Part shown: piece by piece, positions 33,157-44,031 of the stretch
Layout of the letters: every line of letters begins with the position of its first letter
Position numbering within the stretch: the stretch's first letter is position 1
Assembly (NCBI GenBank): GCA_037367405.1
Contig: JAZKJV010009629.1
Coordinates: forward strand, 803,501-867,500
DNA length: 64,000 nucleotides
Origin: Ottelia alismoides
Lineage: Eukaryota > Streptophyta > Magnoliopsida > Alismatales > Hydrocharitaceae
Direction of reading: 5' to 3'
Translations under genes and position numbers: made by a program
The notes under the pieces: model-generated
Told to the model about the DNA's origin: nothing
What the model saw: the letters and a program-made list of their open reading frames with translations, nothing else
The model's database searches: none

Positions 33157-36100
33157 TGATGAATCCCTGATTCTCACTATTTATTCTTTTATTTTATCTA
33201 TTTATCTTGGCAAAACATCATGTAAATAGGTGTAAATACAATAAGTTAGCATGCAGCATGCATTTGTTAACTTTGTATATTTAGCATGTATTTGTGCAAA
33301 AATAAAAGAATAAAGGAAAAGAAAGAGGAAGGAGGTATTTAGAATAAATACAAAGTGACCCAAATCCCAAGAGAAGGTCAAGCCTTAACCTGATCGCCAA
33401 ACAAAATAAGTAGAGAGAGATAGGGCCTACTCTATATTGTACGCATTACTTATAAATAACTATTTTTGACAAAATAAGAATAAAATAGTTTGTTTACCTC
33501 CTTGTATATTTTTCCAAAAATAAAATAAAATAAAATAAAAATTTGATAAAAATCAAATAAAATCCTCTCTCACTTGTGTAAAATACATGTATATAAGTCT
33601 CACTCCCTATTTATTATAAAAATGTAAATAAAGAATAAAAAAAAAATTCTCCAAAATTTTATTGTAGATAAATAAAATATAAAAATTGGGGTATTTGTAT
33701 GAAAATAACAAAACAAAAATTATTGTACATAATACATTGGTATAATATACCTATATATAACACCTTATACTGTATAGAGAATAATTTATTTTTTCATAAA
33801 AATAATTAAAAATCACAGAAAAATTCTTTGAAAAATAACAAACATTTTTCATTTTATTCATTTTTTAATTTAAATTCATATATCATTTTTAGATCAATTT
33901 TCTTTATTTTTCTAGCAGTTTTGTCGTGTAGTATATTTTGTCCTTATGCTCCGCCTCTTCTAATTGGTCCAGCAGGGATTGTTGACTCCGGTCAACTAGT
34001 ACCCCAGACCCCCTCTTCGTCGAGTCGGGTTTTTGGCCACTTTTTTCCAATTTTTCTAGACCCGACCCGACCTCCTTTTTGCCCAAACTTTCACTCCGGA
34101 TTGAGAGCGTGGATCCCTAACCCTTGCCCGATCCTTCTCTACTTGATCTGCACCTTGGTTTGTGGGTATCATTCCCATCCTCTCGGATCCCCGATACCTA
34201 TATATCCTGCATGCCCTCCTTCCTTTTCGTGCACCTTTGGCCGTGCCACCTCTTCTTGCATACCCAACCTCCTTTACAAGGGTGACAGTAATGGTGAGAA
34301 AGGGTGAGGGATCCCTTTGCGAGCGTGGAAACCCTCTGGTGAGGTGCACCTCAAGATCCGTCGCATGGCGCCGAGCCCCTGGCTATGCCGGCCATCGAGG
34401 CTATAATCCCCCTATGGACTCCGTCTACACCCCCAGGCACCTTCTTTCGCCTTCAGGTACCCGTTTTACCTTCCATTTCCATTCTAATCCATCTTGCATT
34501 CACGAAACATAGTGTCTCCAATCACCCTATTCCATACCCTGTTTCACAACCCTCTGACGTTATTCCGCCTCGCACTCAACTACCCTTTGCTTCTATGTTA
34601 GCTCCACAAACCTCCATGAGACTCCAATCATCGGATTAGAGTTGTTGAAGCAGGTCCCACCCTCGCTCGTAGTAACCTGTCCATTCACCCACAACATCGA
34701 TCCCCGTGGTTTGTAGCACCCTAACCCTTGCCGGAGCGGCTTCTCCGAGGATGACCACTCCTCTTGCAGGGCTTGCACGCATCCAGACCTCATCTGGAGG
34801 TCTCGAGAGGTTCCAGGAAGCCCCAGGTCTGCAGTGCCTCCCCAGGACCAGCTCTTTGGTCTTGGACCCTTCAGAGCCTTCCAGTAGCCTCGGATTGCTG
34901 ATGCCGACGCTTTGCACATCTCAGCAGCCCGAGACGACGTCGGAGCCACGCACCATAGCCAGTTGAAGCTCGCCGAGGCGAGTTCCTCCCCGATCATCCA
35001 AACGTCATCCCGGCCGTTTGATCAGGCTTCCCTCCAGTTATAATATCCTCTGTCCGTCTACGGGAGAACCTCGATCGTCCGATCCGTCTGAGGGTTGCTG
35101 CACAACCGTCCATCGCTGAAGAGGTATCTAAAGATCTCAGTCGTCCATCCATAAGTGGGCCTCCTCCTACCGTTGGATCACTCTTAATAAAAGGTAATTT
35201 GCACTTAGGCCCTTCCATGTTTTGCATTTACTTTTTAGTCTTGTAAATGATTGTCGTAGTTATTTTTAATTTGTACTATTTGCAGTTTGAACCTCCAATT
35301 TTTAGTATTTACATTTCAGTCCCTCTTTATGTGTAGCACGTGGCCTGACACGTGATAGTTTGGTTTATTTGCATGTTATATCCTTGAGCCTTATGAGTAT
35401 TATGATTTGAATGAAAACATTTTGATAATTGCATTTATGCCCCTCTGAGCTTGTGTCACGTGTTTCACGCGTGTTGATCTGGAATTTTTGCAATCTAAGA
35501 CCCTACGCTTTTTATTGTGTTACTGATTGGCTTTTACCTTTTCAACAATTGCAAGTAGGTCCCTATGTGCTATGCATGTTCTTTTCAATCAAATAATTAT
35601 TAAATCAACTCCAAAAATTACACAAAAATTACCATAAGCTCCTGCTAAAGTGTAATATTTTTTGTAATTTTTGTGACTTGATTTACTTTTATTTGATATT
35701 TTCTAAAATTAAAAAATACCTAAAAAGTGTCAAGTCTATTTTCTAAAACACCAAAAAAAAATAAAAACTGTTTAAAAAATTATAAAAAAATTAGGATTGT
35801 CTTTCTTGTAGTGTTTTCATTCCAGGGCCAATTTTTTTCAAAATTCTTTACGAAAACCTTAAAAAGTTAAAAACTCTAAAAATTTTATAAAAATCATTAC
35901 AAATTCTACAAAAATAAAAAAATATAGTATTTTAGTTGATGTACTCAGATCTTTCTATTTACTTTGTCACAAAAATCACAACCAGGACATTTGGGCAATT
36001 TTAGTATTTTAAATTTGCCCTTTGGTCCAAGCTCTACATTGTTTTCCCTATTTGTCTTTCTTTCATTTTTATAAAATCAGATAAAAATCAGAATATACCA

Positions 36101-36488
36101 TAAAATCGCCAAAAAATCTACATATTTGAAAAATATAAAAACATTTTTATTTTTAATTCTTGAGTATTTTTAGGCCTAATAAAAATTGTTAGAACTTGTT
36201 TTTTTCCTTATTCTTCTTATTTGTTTTCTCATTAGAATAATATAAAAAAATTTGAAAAATTAAAGCAACAAAAATATGGCTTTTATATTCTGATTACCGA
36301 CTACTTCGCACATTTCTGTGCTCCTTGTGTTCGACCCTGGTCTCTATACCAGGTTAAATAAATAGCAGAGACCACTACGTTGGATTTTGTGCTTGTGATT
36401 GTCTTAATTGTGGTCTTGATTTTTCTTGATTGACCGATTCTCGCTATTTTATATATTACTTAACCCGAGTTGCCTTGGTGGGTCATCA
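33157..36488 (+). repeat. 3' LTR of element B
   Basis: This 3.3 kb LTR starts TGATGAATCCCTGATTC and ends TGGTGGGTCATCA. The end region CTTAACCCGAG and the upstream TGTGTTCGACCCTGG and ATACCAGGTTAAATAAATAGC blocks recur in the LTRs of C (minus, 38010-38060) and D (56050-56090). A GC-rich stretch spans 33940-35200 and the ends are AT-rich. D's minus-strand gag resumes at 36489. ORFs inside (33828-34307, for example) are not conserved and are not called as genes. Confidence 0.88.
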
Positions 36489-37871
36489 GGCTGCTACTAA
36501 GACGAGGTGCCTCCGGTAGACCATCGGAAACCCGGGTGATCATGACGGATCCCAGGCTGCCTGGTACCGGTCGTACCAAATTCCGTTGACTTCCATCAAT
36601 GACTCCTGCTCGAGGGGTGGAGGGGGAAGAACTGCCAGGGGCTGATCCGGCTGGTAAACTACCATCTGAGTGTCCTGAGATGGTGGTGGCTAGGAGTAGT
36701 GCTGCAGCGGCTGGACTGGCTCTACCTGGATATGGTGAACCTGGCGGTATGTGGCCGAAGGCTGGGTAGAGGTGCTGCTGGGAGCAGCCCGTGACCTGAG
36801 ACAAGGCCGGGGAGCTATCTGTGCCTCCTGAAGACACATGATCTGAGTCTTCAGGTCACTCCATGTCTATACCAACTGATCAATTTGGGTCATGCCCTGC
36901 CATTGCATCTTCTAAATGACCTCAATGCGGTCCAGCTTCTCGTTGATGATGCCCATGTCACTGGTGGAGGACTCAGCTTGTGCTGCTATTGACAAAGTAG
37001 AAGGAATAACATTGACGCGTGCAATCCTCTAAAAGGAGATCACCTGTGAGAGGGGCTTCCCCTGAGTATACACCCTAGTCTGGGACATCACTGTGTAGTT
37101 CTTTGCCATCTCCTCATAGATGGCTCAGACTTAGTCCTCATCCTTGGAAAAATAGGACCCTCCATATGAGGCATTTACTAGACCCTACAGCTCCGGTGTC
37201 AGCCCACAAAAGAAGCTCTCAACATGGTTGCGCTTGGATATCTCGTGGTGTGGACACCGGTCAATGACCTCTGAGAATCGATCCCAATCCACGTGAAACT
37301 GCTCGTTTGGGATCATGGTGAAGTTGTTGATCATGACTCGTGCTGCATTGGTCTAACTGAGTGGATAGTACTTGTTCAAGTACTTGGTTTGGAGCTGCTC
37401 TCAAGTGGTGACATAACTCCCCAAATGCTTCAGGCAATAGGCTACTCTGTCAACTAAGGAGAACGGGAAGGTGATCATCTTGATCGTGTCCTTGTCCACG
37501 AATCTGGCGTGGACAATGCTGCATATCATCTCGAACTCCTGCAGATATAGGTGTGTCTCCTCAGTGGGTAGCCTATGGAACTTGGGCAGTAAGTGGATGG
37601 TCTAGGGGCAAAGCTCGAAGTCGTCCATGATATTTGGTAGCTGGATCCAGCGGTGGGTGAGGGTTGCACCGGGGTTGTGCAACTGCCTCATAGTCCGTAG
37701 CTATCGGGCTGGCTCCTGCTGGTCATCCGGGCGTCCGTCTCCTCCTCCAGCTGCTGGTATCTCTCCACCGACTGGTCTCTGTAGCTTTGCTTTGTCGGTT
37801 CGCATCTACATCAGCTCTCATTGCACCTCTGCCATAAATGCTCTCTGGTCTTTGATTTGTTGTTGCATGGT
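36489..37871 (-). pseudogene. gag of element D, main fragment
   Basis: The minus-strand translation parallels B's gag: QLHNPG, HRWIQLPN, LLPKFHRLPTEETHLYLQEF, DKDTIKMITFPFSLVD, YLNKYYPL, NNFTMIPNEQFH, RCPHHEISK, FFCGLTPEL, SYGGSYFSKDED. Single-base stops cut it, for example TAG after TPEL (where B has Gln), TAA and TGA after DED, and TGA in place of Trp in the YVTT region. The right end (37867-37871) is the TSD of element C, and the reading continues at 54148. The left end is the point where B entered. A 125-codon frame (36460-36837) in another frame is a shadow. Confidence 0.85.
37867..37871. repeat. Target site duplication ATGGT (left copy) of element C
   Basis: ATGGT is repeated at 54143-54147, exactly flanking element C. 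The 5-bp size is typical of Ty3/gypsy. Confidence 0.88.
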
Positions 37872-40800
37872 TGATGACTGAAATATGATCTCACTATCGG
37901 GGTAAGGTGTAAATAATCAGAGTCATTGCGACCCGAATAGAAAGGCTCAGTCAACAAGAAAAATAGACCACCAAAATAAGAGTTCAGTCAAAAACCGAAT
38001 AGCGGTCTCGCTATTTATTTAACCTGGTATAGCGTCCAGGGTCGAACACAAGGAACACGGATTGGCCAAAAAGGCCTACGAAGTAGTCGGGAAATCAAAT
38101 AAAATAAAGAAAATATTTTTTGGTGGATTTTATGGTTTTTAATTTTTTTTGCATTTTTAATTATAAGGAAAATATAGATAGAAGCCAAAAAGAGCACACT
38201 CAACAAATTATTTAATGCCACAAAAAGGACAGAAAATTACAATAAAAAATATTTTTGGGTTTTATAATTTTGAAGCGTTTTTGGTAATTTTCTCAGATTT
38301 TTATATTTTTTGGTAATTTTATAAAAATGAAATAAGGCAAAAAACAGGAGGTTACTGTGTAGCCAGATTTGAAAGGATATTTAAAAATGGATAAATAGCT
38401 ATAAAAATCGGGAGATAATTTTTTATCAAACTACAAAAAAAACTAAACTATAGAAAAAGAAATTTGCATTTTTTCGAATTTTTTAGAACTTTTAATGTTT
38501 TTATAAGGTTTTTAGAGTTTTCAATTTTTAAGGGTTTTATAAGTCCAAATCAAGTGAAAATTGGAAAGAAGCAAGAAAACACAAAAACATGCAGACATTA
38601 ATTTTTTTAGATTTTTTAGAGAGTTTATAGTATTTTTAATTGATTTTATAATTCAAATAGTAGCAAAAAGAGATGTTCTTGAATGTTTAGAAATAGAAAA
38701 TAGTAACACAAATGTCCCAAAAAATTAGTGATATTTTTACATAGTGGCAGGGGCCACATGTCCAAATTTCACTAAATTTGGAGTTAATTTGATATTTTAT
38801 TCACCCAATAAACAAGGCACAACACATAGGGACGTAATCGCAAGAAAAACAAGTTTCAGGGGCTAAAATGAAACACGTGTAGAAAGTATATGGGGTTCAG
38901 TGTAAAAAGCACATCAAATTTAGCACATGCTCTTATCAACCACGCACAAGGGCATATATGCAAATATTAAAACTTAAAGTTCATTTTATAACATCCATAA
39001 AGGCCAACCCAATACATGCAAAAAGCCCCAAAAGATCACGGGACGAAGCACATGCACCACAACTGGGAGGACTAAAGTGTAATATCTCAAAACATTAGGG
39101 TCCAGAGTGCAATTATTCTAAAATAAAAACAACTACAACACGTATTTACAGGACTAAACTATAAATGCTAAAGAAAAAGGGGGCCTAAATGATATTTTTC
39201 CCTTCATTAAAATCTGACAGCTGCATGGCGGCTCCATATATGATCGGACGGTTGTGATTCACGGATGCCCCTTCGGCGATATGCGGCTCGGATCTGATCC
39301 TCAGATGGATCTAACGGTCAAAAGTCCCTCGCAAACGGATAGTCGAAATCTGAACTGGAGCGAGGGGCTGATCGAACGGCGATGGAGGGTCCTCGATAAA
39401 CTAAACGCTGGCGAACTTCGCCCGACCACTGAGCATGATAGGGAGGCCCTCCGAGGCTGCTGAGATGGGGAAATGGAGCTGGAAGCAATCCGCAGCTAAT
39501 GGGGTTCTTCAACGAGGCCGGGAGCGTCAGTGGAGCTCCGACGACGAAGGGGACCTGGGGGCCCTGTTCCTGAGTAATCGAGCCTCCAGATGAGGCCCTT
39601 AAGCCTTGGTACCTGCACAGGACGCAAAAGGGGTCGTGGGCAAACTGCCTTGACCCGTTATCGGGCGAAATGGGCGATCGAGGGAGTCGGGGCATGGTCC
39701 TCCGACAAGCAGCGGTGGAGGAGGACCTTAGTCCAGGTTCCGGGGGGGCCGGATGATCGGATGGGTGAAGAAGATGCGGAGGAGTCTCATGAAGATGTGG
39801 GGATGGTTGGATGGCGAAATGGGTGGTCGGATGGTCGAGAATCGGCCAGCGAAGGCCGGCTGCCTCAAACCTAAGAGTCGACAATCAAATTGGGCTACTG
39901 GGTATTGAGGCTACCTGATGATCAGAAGCCTCTGTGGGGGAGGTCAGCTATCTCCTGGGATCCTCGCCTCAATGGAGCGACGCCTCCAGAGGTTTCGAGC
40001 TCGCCGGTGGCAGAGCACGACGACGTAGGTCGCCGGACCTGAGGCTACAATGTCTCCTTCCCCGCTGCAACACCCCCTCGGGCTTGCTGTCACTCAAGGC
40101 AAGAGAGTGGAGGTCATGGGAATCAAAGATGGAGGCCAAAGATGAAGGAAATTACGGCTCCAAGCGAGGTCTTACACTGATAGGGGTCTGGGAAGATGGG
40201 ATTCGGGCGCACAATTCGATGCACGGACCCCTAGAGAGAAGATCGGGCATGCGTCATGGATCATGCGTCAACAATCGGAGCCCGGGGATGGGGCGAATGG
40301 ATGGCGGATCACGTCAGGAAAATATGGAGAAATCGGGTGGCGACATGGATCCGCGGAGAGGTGGTCCTGGGGGGGAGTTGACCGGGGGTCAACATCCCCC
40401 GTGGACCAATGAGAATCTGCCACATCGAAATTATTTGTAAATTCAATAAAAAATAGTAAATGATTATATGTCGAAATATTTTCAAAATGAAAAATGTTTA
40501 TTTATTTTCAAAGTATTTTTTAGTGATTTTTATTTATTTTTTTGAAAAATAAATTATGTATATACATTATATTATATACAGGTATAAATACTTATTTATT
40601 TTCAATTTTTATTTTTTTATTTTATTTTTGTATAATTATCCCTATTTAATATTTTATTTATTTACAATATAAATTTTGGGATATAAAATAATTTTATTTT
40701 ATTTTTATTATTTATTTACAAGGGTAAAATAAATAGATCTTTTATTCATATATACATGATATATGTACACTAAAGAGAGAGAGAAATTATTTGTTTTTAT

Positions 40801-41200
40801 TTTTATTTAATTTTCTGATTTTTATTTTATTTTTATAAATATATACAAAATATGGGAAACACATTTTTATTTTTATTTTTAAGAAAATAAAATCTATACA
40901 TAAGAGTGAGGTTTTATACAAGGTTGAGTTGCCCTATCTCTCTCTACTTATTTTATTTGGCGATTAGACCCATATTGGGTCCTCTCTTGTGTTCAGGTCA
41001 CTCAATATTTATTCTAAATATTTCCCTCTTTATCTTTATTTCTTTGTTAATTTATTTTTGCACAAAAACATGCTAATTATAAGTATTTACACAAAGCATG
41101 TATTTTGATAATTTATTGTATTTACAAGCATATACATGGTGTTTTGCAAAGATTTATAGCTAAAATAAAAGAATAAAGAGTGATGAATGAGTATTCATCA
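37872..41200 (-). repeat. 3' LTR of element C
   Basis: It runs from TGATGAATACTCATTCATCA at 41200 to ...TTTCAGTCATCA at 37872 on the minus strand. It is highly similar to 50881-54142. A 188-codon minus frame (39318-39884) in the GC-rich middle is broken in the other copy. Confidence 0.9.
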
Positions 41201-41215
41201 CCCCCTATACTTTAC
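41201..41215 (-). other. Polypurine tract of element C
   Basis: On the minus strand this reads GTAAAGTATAGGGGG, adjoining the LTR start. It is identical to the PPT of element B. Confidence 0.88.
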
Positions 41216-43470
41216 TTTTGCTAGTCCCTTAGCAAAAAATTATTTGAAAAAGAAGTGAAGAAGAAAAGAAAAAGAAAAAGAGGGGAAAGATGAATAAATG
41301 CTAATTATTAAACTTGCCTTCATTAAATTGAAGTATGGAGCTCAGTCAGATCTTTGGATTATTAATATGTCGGAACCTTATTTAGACTTAGGTTTAAAAC
41401 TTAACAGCCTCTAAGTTCCACTAATCTATAGTCAAGACTACTCAACAATCCAGATCAGAACAAGTCTACATACACAAACCCTGAAGACCATGAATCTTTT
41501 CTTGTACTGTGTAAGTGACGTATAGCTCTCCACCTCAGAAGTAACAAAATGGCAAACCTCCCCAACAAGGTAACTCTAATACCCTAGTTTGGCCACTCTT
41601 TCCTCGAGGAGCAGGGTATTCCCTTCTAAGTTCAAGTACAACCGGCTCAAGAAGAGGGGAAAGAAGAGAATGGACCATGGTCAGTGTAGCCATGTATCCT
41701 AGGGAGCCCAACCAGTGCAGCTAAGTCTCCCTGCTGCAAGCTTCATAAGATGGAACATGGATACCATAAGCTTTGCTTTATTGCACTATATACACTCCGA
41801 TGGGATTATCATTTTCTCTCAGACCCACCACTTTTTTGGAGTTATTCTTTTCTTTTTGCATTTTTTGATGTGTATATTTACAACATATCTACAAAGTGCA
41901 GCATATATACATAAGGAGTTTTTCCTCTTGAGCCAGTAGACTATCCCTCTTTTGAAGCATTTTTGCAACCCACAACTCCTGTCGTTAGATCTCACGTCAA
42001 CCAGACCAAGTTGAGACGCACTTCCTTCACTATAAGAAGAAGAGAGGTTCCGCCTAGAAGTACTAACCTCATATGCTACCCCAAGTCAAAGAAGACTGCC
42101 TCCTCACCACCTCATCCGTAGAGAGCTCAGTGTAAAGTGCTGGTCCAAGTAAAGCCATTGTCTGTGAGAGTCATGCGTGTGTTGTTAAGTGCTCTACTTA
42201 GGCTCATCGAGATGACATATGATCATAGCCTAGTGTACTCAAAGAATTAAGTCACTATGGACCTGAAAAGTCTCAACCCTAAGCCCTATAAGATTCCTCT
42301 TAGAATTAGGTGGATTAAGATCTTAACCAAGCTCCATTTTTCAATTTAATTCCAGGATAGTTTAAATGTCAACTATATTCAGTAAAAACTATACAAATAT
42401 TTACAAAGATGCAATTTTTACAAATTTTTACAAATGTGCAAAATTTCTGAAAAATGTTTTGAAAACATGGATGTATGCATGAATGCAAGTTTTGCAAAAT
42501 ATTTACACAAATTTACACAAATTTACACAAGGTTTTTGTGAACTTTTGTTTTTCAAACATTTTACAAAAAAATTGTACTATATACATAATTTTGATAGGA
42601 AAATATTTACACACTATTTATGCACAAGATTTTTACAAACATTTTTACAAAAATAATTTTGCACATAGCAATGCATGTGCAGAAAAGAATTTTATTTACA
42701 AGATTTTTTTATGGTTTTTAAGGGGTTTTAGCCATTTTTATTTATTAACACACCCACACAAAGTACGAGTTATGGCTAAAGTATATATGAAATATATACG
42801 ACACTCCCCTATACTTAGCTCGAACGATGTCCTCAGAGTGAATCAAGAGCGATGAAGAAGACATAACTCGTGCTTAGTATAGGGAAGTGAAAAGAAAGGC
42901 TATATATAAAGATGAATGAAAGAGTAGAAATGAAAGAGAATATCTCGGGTTTCCCCCTATACTTAGGATCAAGTAATCCTAAGTATAGCGGGCTGTATAC
43001 AAAGGAAAATCCGAGTGGAGAATGTACAGGGTCTACCTCCCCTATACTTAGGGTAAAATATCCCTAAGTATAGGCAGCAAAATAGAGGTAGAAAAGAGAC
43101 GAAGAAGACAAATATATACAAGGTGAAGGGGCATCACTCCCCCTATACTTAAGGTGAAGAATCCTTAAGTATAGGCAACGACATGAGTAATGAAACAGAA
43201 CAAAAGGATCAACTCGGTGTTTCCACCCCCCCTATACTTAGGATGAGGTATATCCTAAGTATAGCAAAGATAATCCTATACGAGACTTGGGGTGAAAACA
43301 AAACGGAAGAAACAACGAACAAATCATGACAAAACACATATATACAAAAGTGGACAATGTTGAGGTGCCTCTCAACAAGCGCTAGATTTTACGCCCCTAG
43401 CTGGGCGCAAAGGCTAGGATAACGCTGTGTCAAGGTTCAGGACGGCATCTATAAGGCGAATGTTGTACTG
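41216..43470 (-). other. 3' untranslated region of element C
   Basis: This is non-coding between the gag-like frame and the PPT. The 41220-42360 part is similar to B's 3' region (32020-33120). The part 43370-43410 contains, on the minus strand, AGCGCTTGTTGAGAGGCACC, which resembles the sequence found just after pol in related plant elements. The hairpin array lies at 42957-43264. Confidence 0.7.
42957..43264 (-). repeat. Hairpin array with PPT-like arms in element C
   Basis: Four inverted repeats occur at 42957-42988, 43041-43074, 43142-43175 and 43232-43264. The arms are CTATACTTAGG or CTATACTTAAGG with loops of about 6-10 bases. On the sense (minus) strand each right arm ends in AAGTATAGGGG(G), like the PPT. 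A single-arm copy lies at 42807-42819. Confidence 0.88.
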
Positions 43471-44031
43471 TCATCGCAGTCTCGGTATGAGAACAATGAC
43501 GAAATTAACAATGCAAATACAGACACCCAAATAAGCGATCAGGCGGGTGTCTGCTATCGGGTAGTGATATGGGAAGATATGATCAGGATCCGGTAGCACA
43601 AAAGATATCACCGGCTCAGGATCAGACTGGAGTGGAAGTGTAGAGCCGAAGAAATCAAACATGGAGAAGGATGTATCAGTCATGGAATCCTCCACGTCAA
43701 TCAGCATCCCAAAAAGGTGTGGAAAGTCAAGATCAGGAGACTCTCTATGAAAAATTATATCTGATGCACATAATTGAGAAAAATCAGAAAGATCATCGAA
43801 TATCTCAAAGATCGACTTATCCTCGTGAGGGTCATCGAGGTGAGATAACTCAGAATCAGAAGGATCGGAAGACTCGGTTTCGTGATCCGCCAGATCGGAT
43901 ACACACTCAGAAGGTGAAACCGAGTACACATCATGAGGGGCATTCTCCCGCAGATAACCCTTGAGGAGAAATGCAAGATCGTCAGTGAGGAGAAGATCAG
44001 AATCTATAAGGGCATCTGCGCTGCTGTCAAG
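43471..44031 (-). pseudogene. C-terminal part of the gag-like ORF of element C, with hydrophobic tail
   Basis: The minus-strand frame is rich in Asp, Glu and Ser (CVSDLADHETESSDPSDSEL, DDPHEDKSIFEIFDDLSDF) and ends RLIAYLGVCICIVNFVIVL before a stop at 43471-43473. The last ~20 residues are hydrophobic enough for a membrane segment. Removing solo LTR G and one TSD copy puts this stretch in frame with 47858-48828, so it is the end of one long product. The acidic part resembles the linker after protease in B. No enzyme motif is present. An env-like role for the tail is only a possibility. Confidence 0.65.
44027..44031. repeat. Target site duplication TCAAG (left copy) of solo LTR G
   Basis: TCAAG is repeated at 47858-47862. 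Confidence 0.82.

Larger units (their letters stand above)
10330..36488 (+). mobile_element. Element B: Athila-like Ty3/gypsy element with full pol
   Basis: From left to right on the plus strand: gag start (10330), gag continued (14042-14212 and 24916-26940), protease, RT, RNase H, integrase (to 31083), a 2 kb 3' untranslated region, PPT and 3' LTR ending at 36488. It was cut by element A on the left (its 5' LTR is off-window), by a solo LTR and by copia element F. B itself lies in gag of element D: the bases after 36488 continue D's minus-strand gag. Its gag is closely similar to D's, so B and D belong to one family. Seven TAG stops and several frameshifts make it inactive. Confidence 0.88.

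Noticed and set aside
33828..34307. 159-codon plus-strand frame
   Set aside because: It is inside B's 3' LTR, has no domain and is not kept in related LTRs.
39318..39884. 188-codon minus-strand frame in C's 3' LTR
   Set aside because: The frame is broken in the 5' LTR copy (52403-52630 region), lies in GC-rich sequence where stops are rare, and shows no domain.
42475..42855. 126-codon plus-strand frame in C's 3' region
   Set aside because: It is antisense to the element, AT-rich and repetitive (TTTACACAAATTTACAC), and overlaps the 3' untranslated region.
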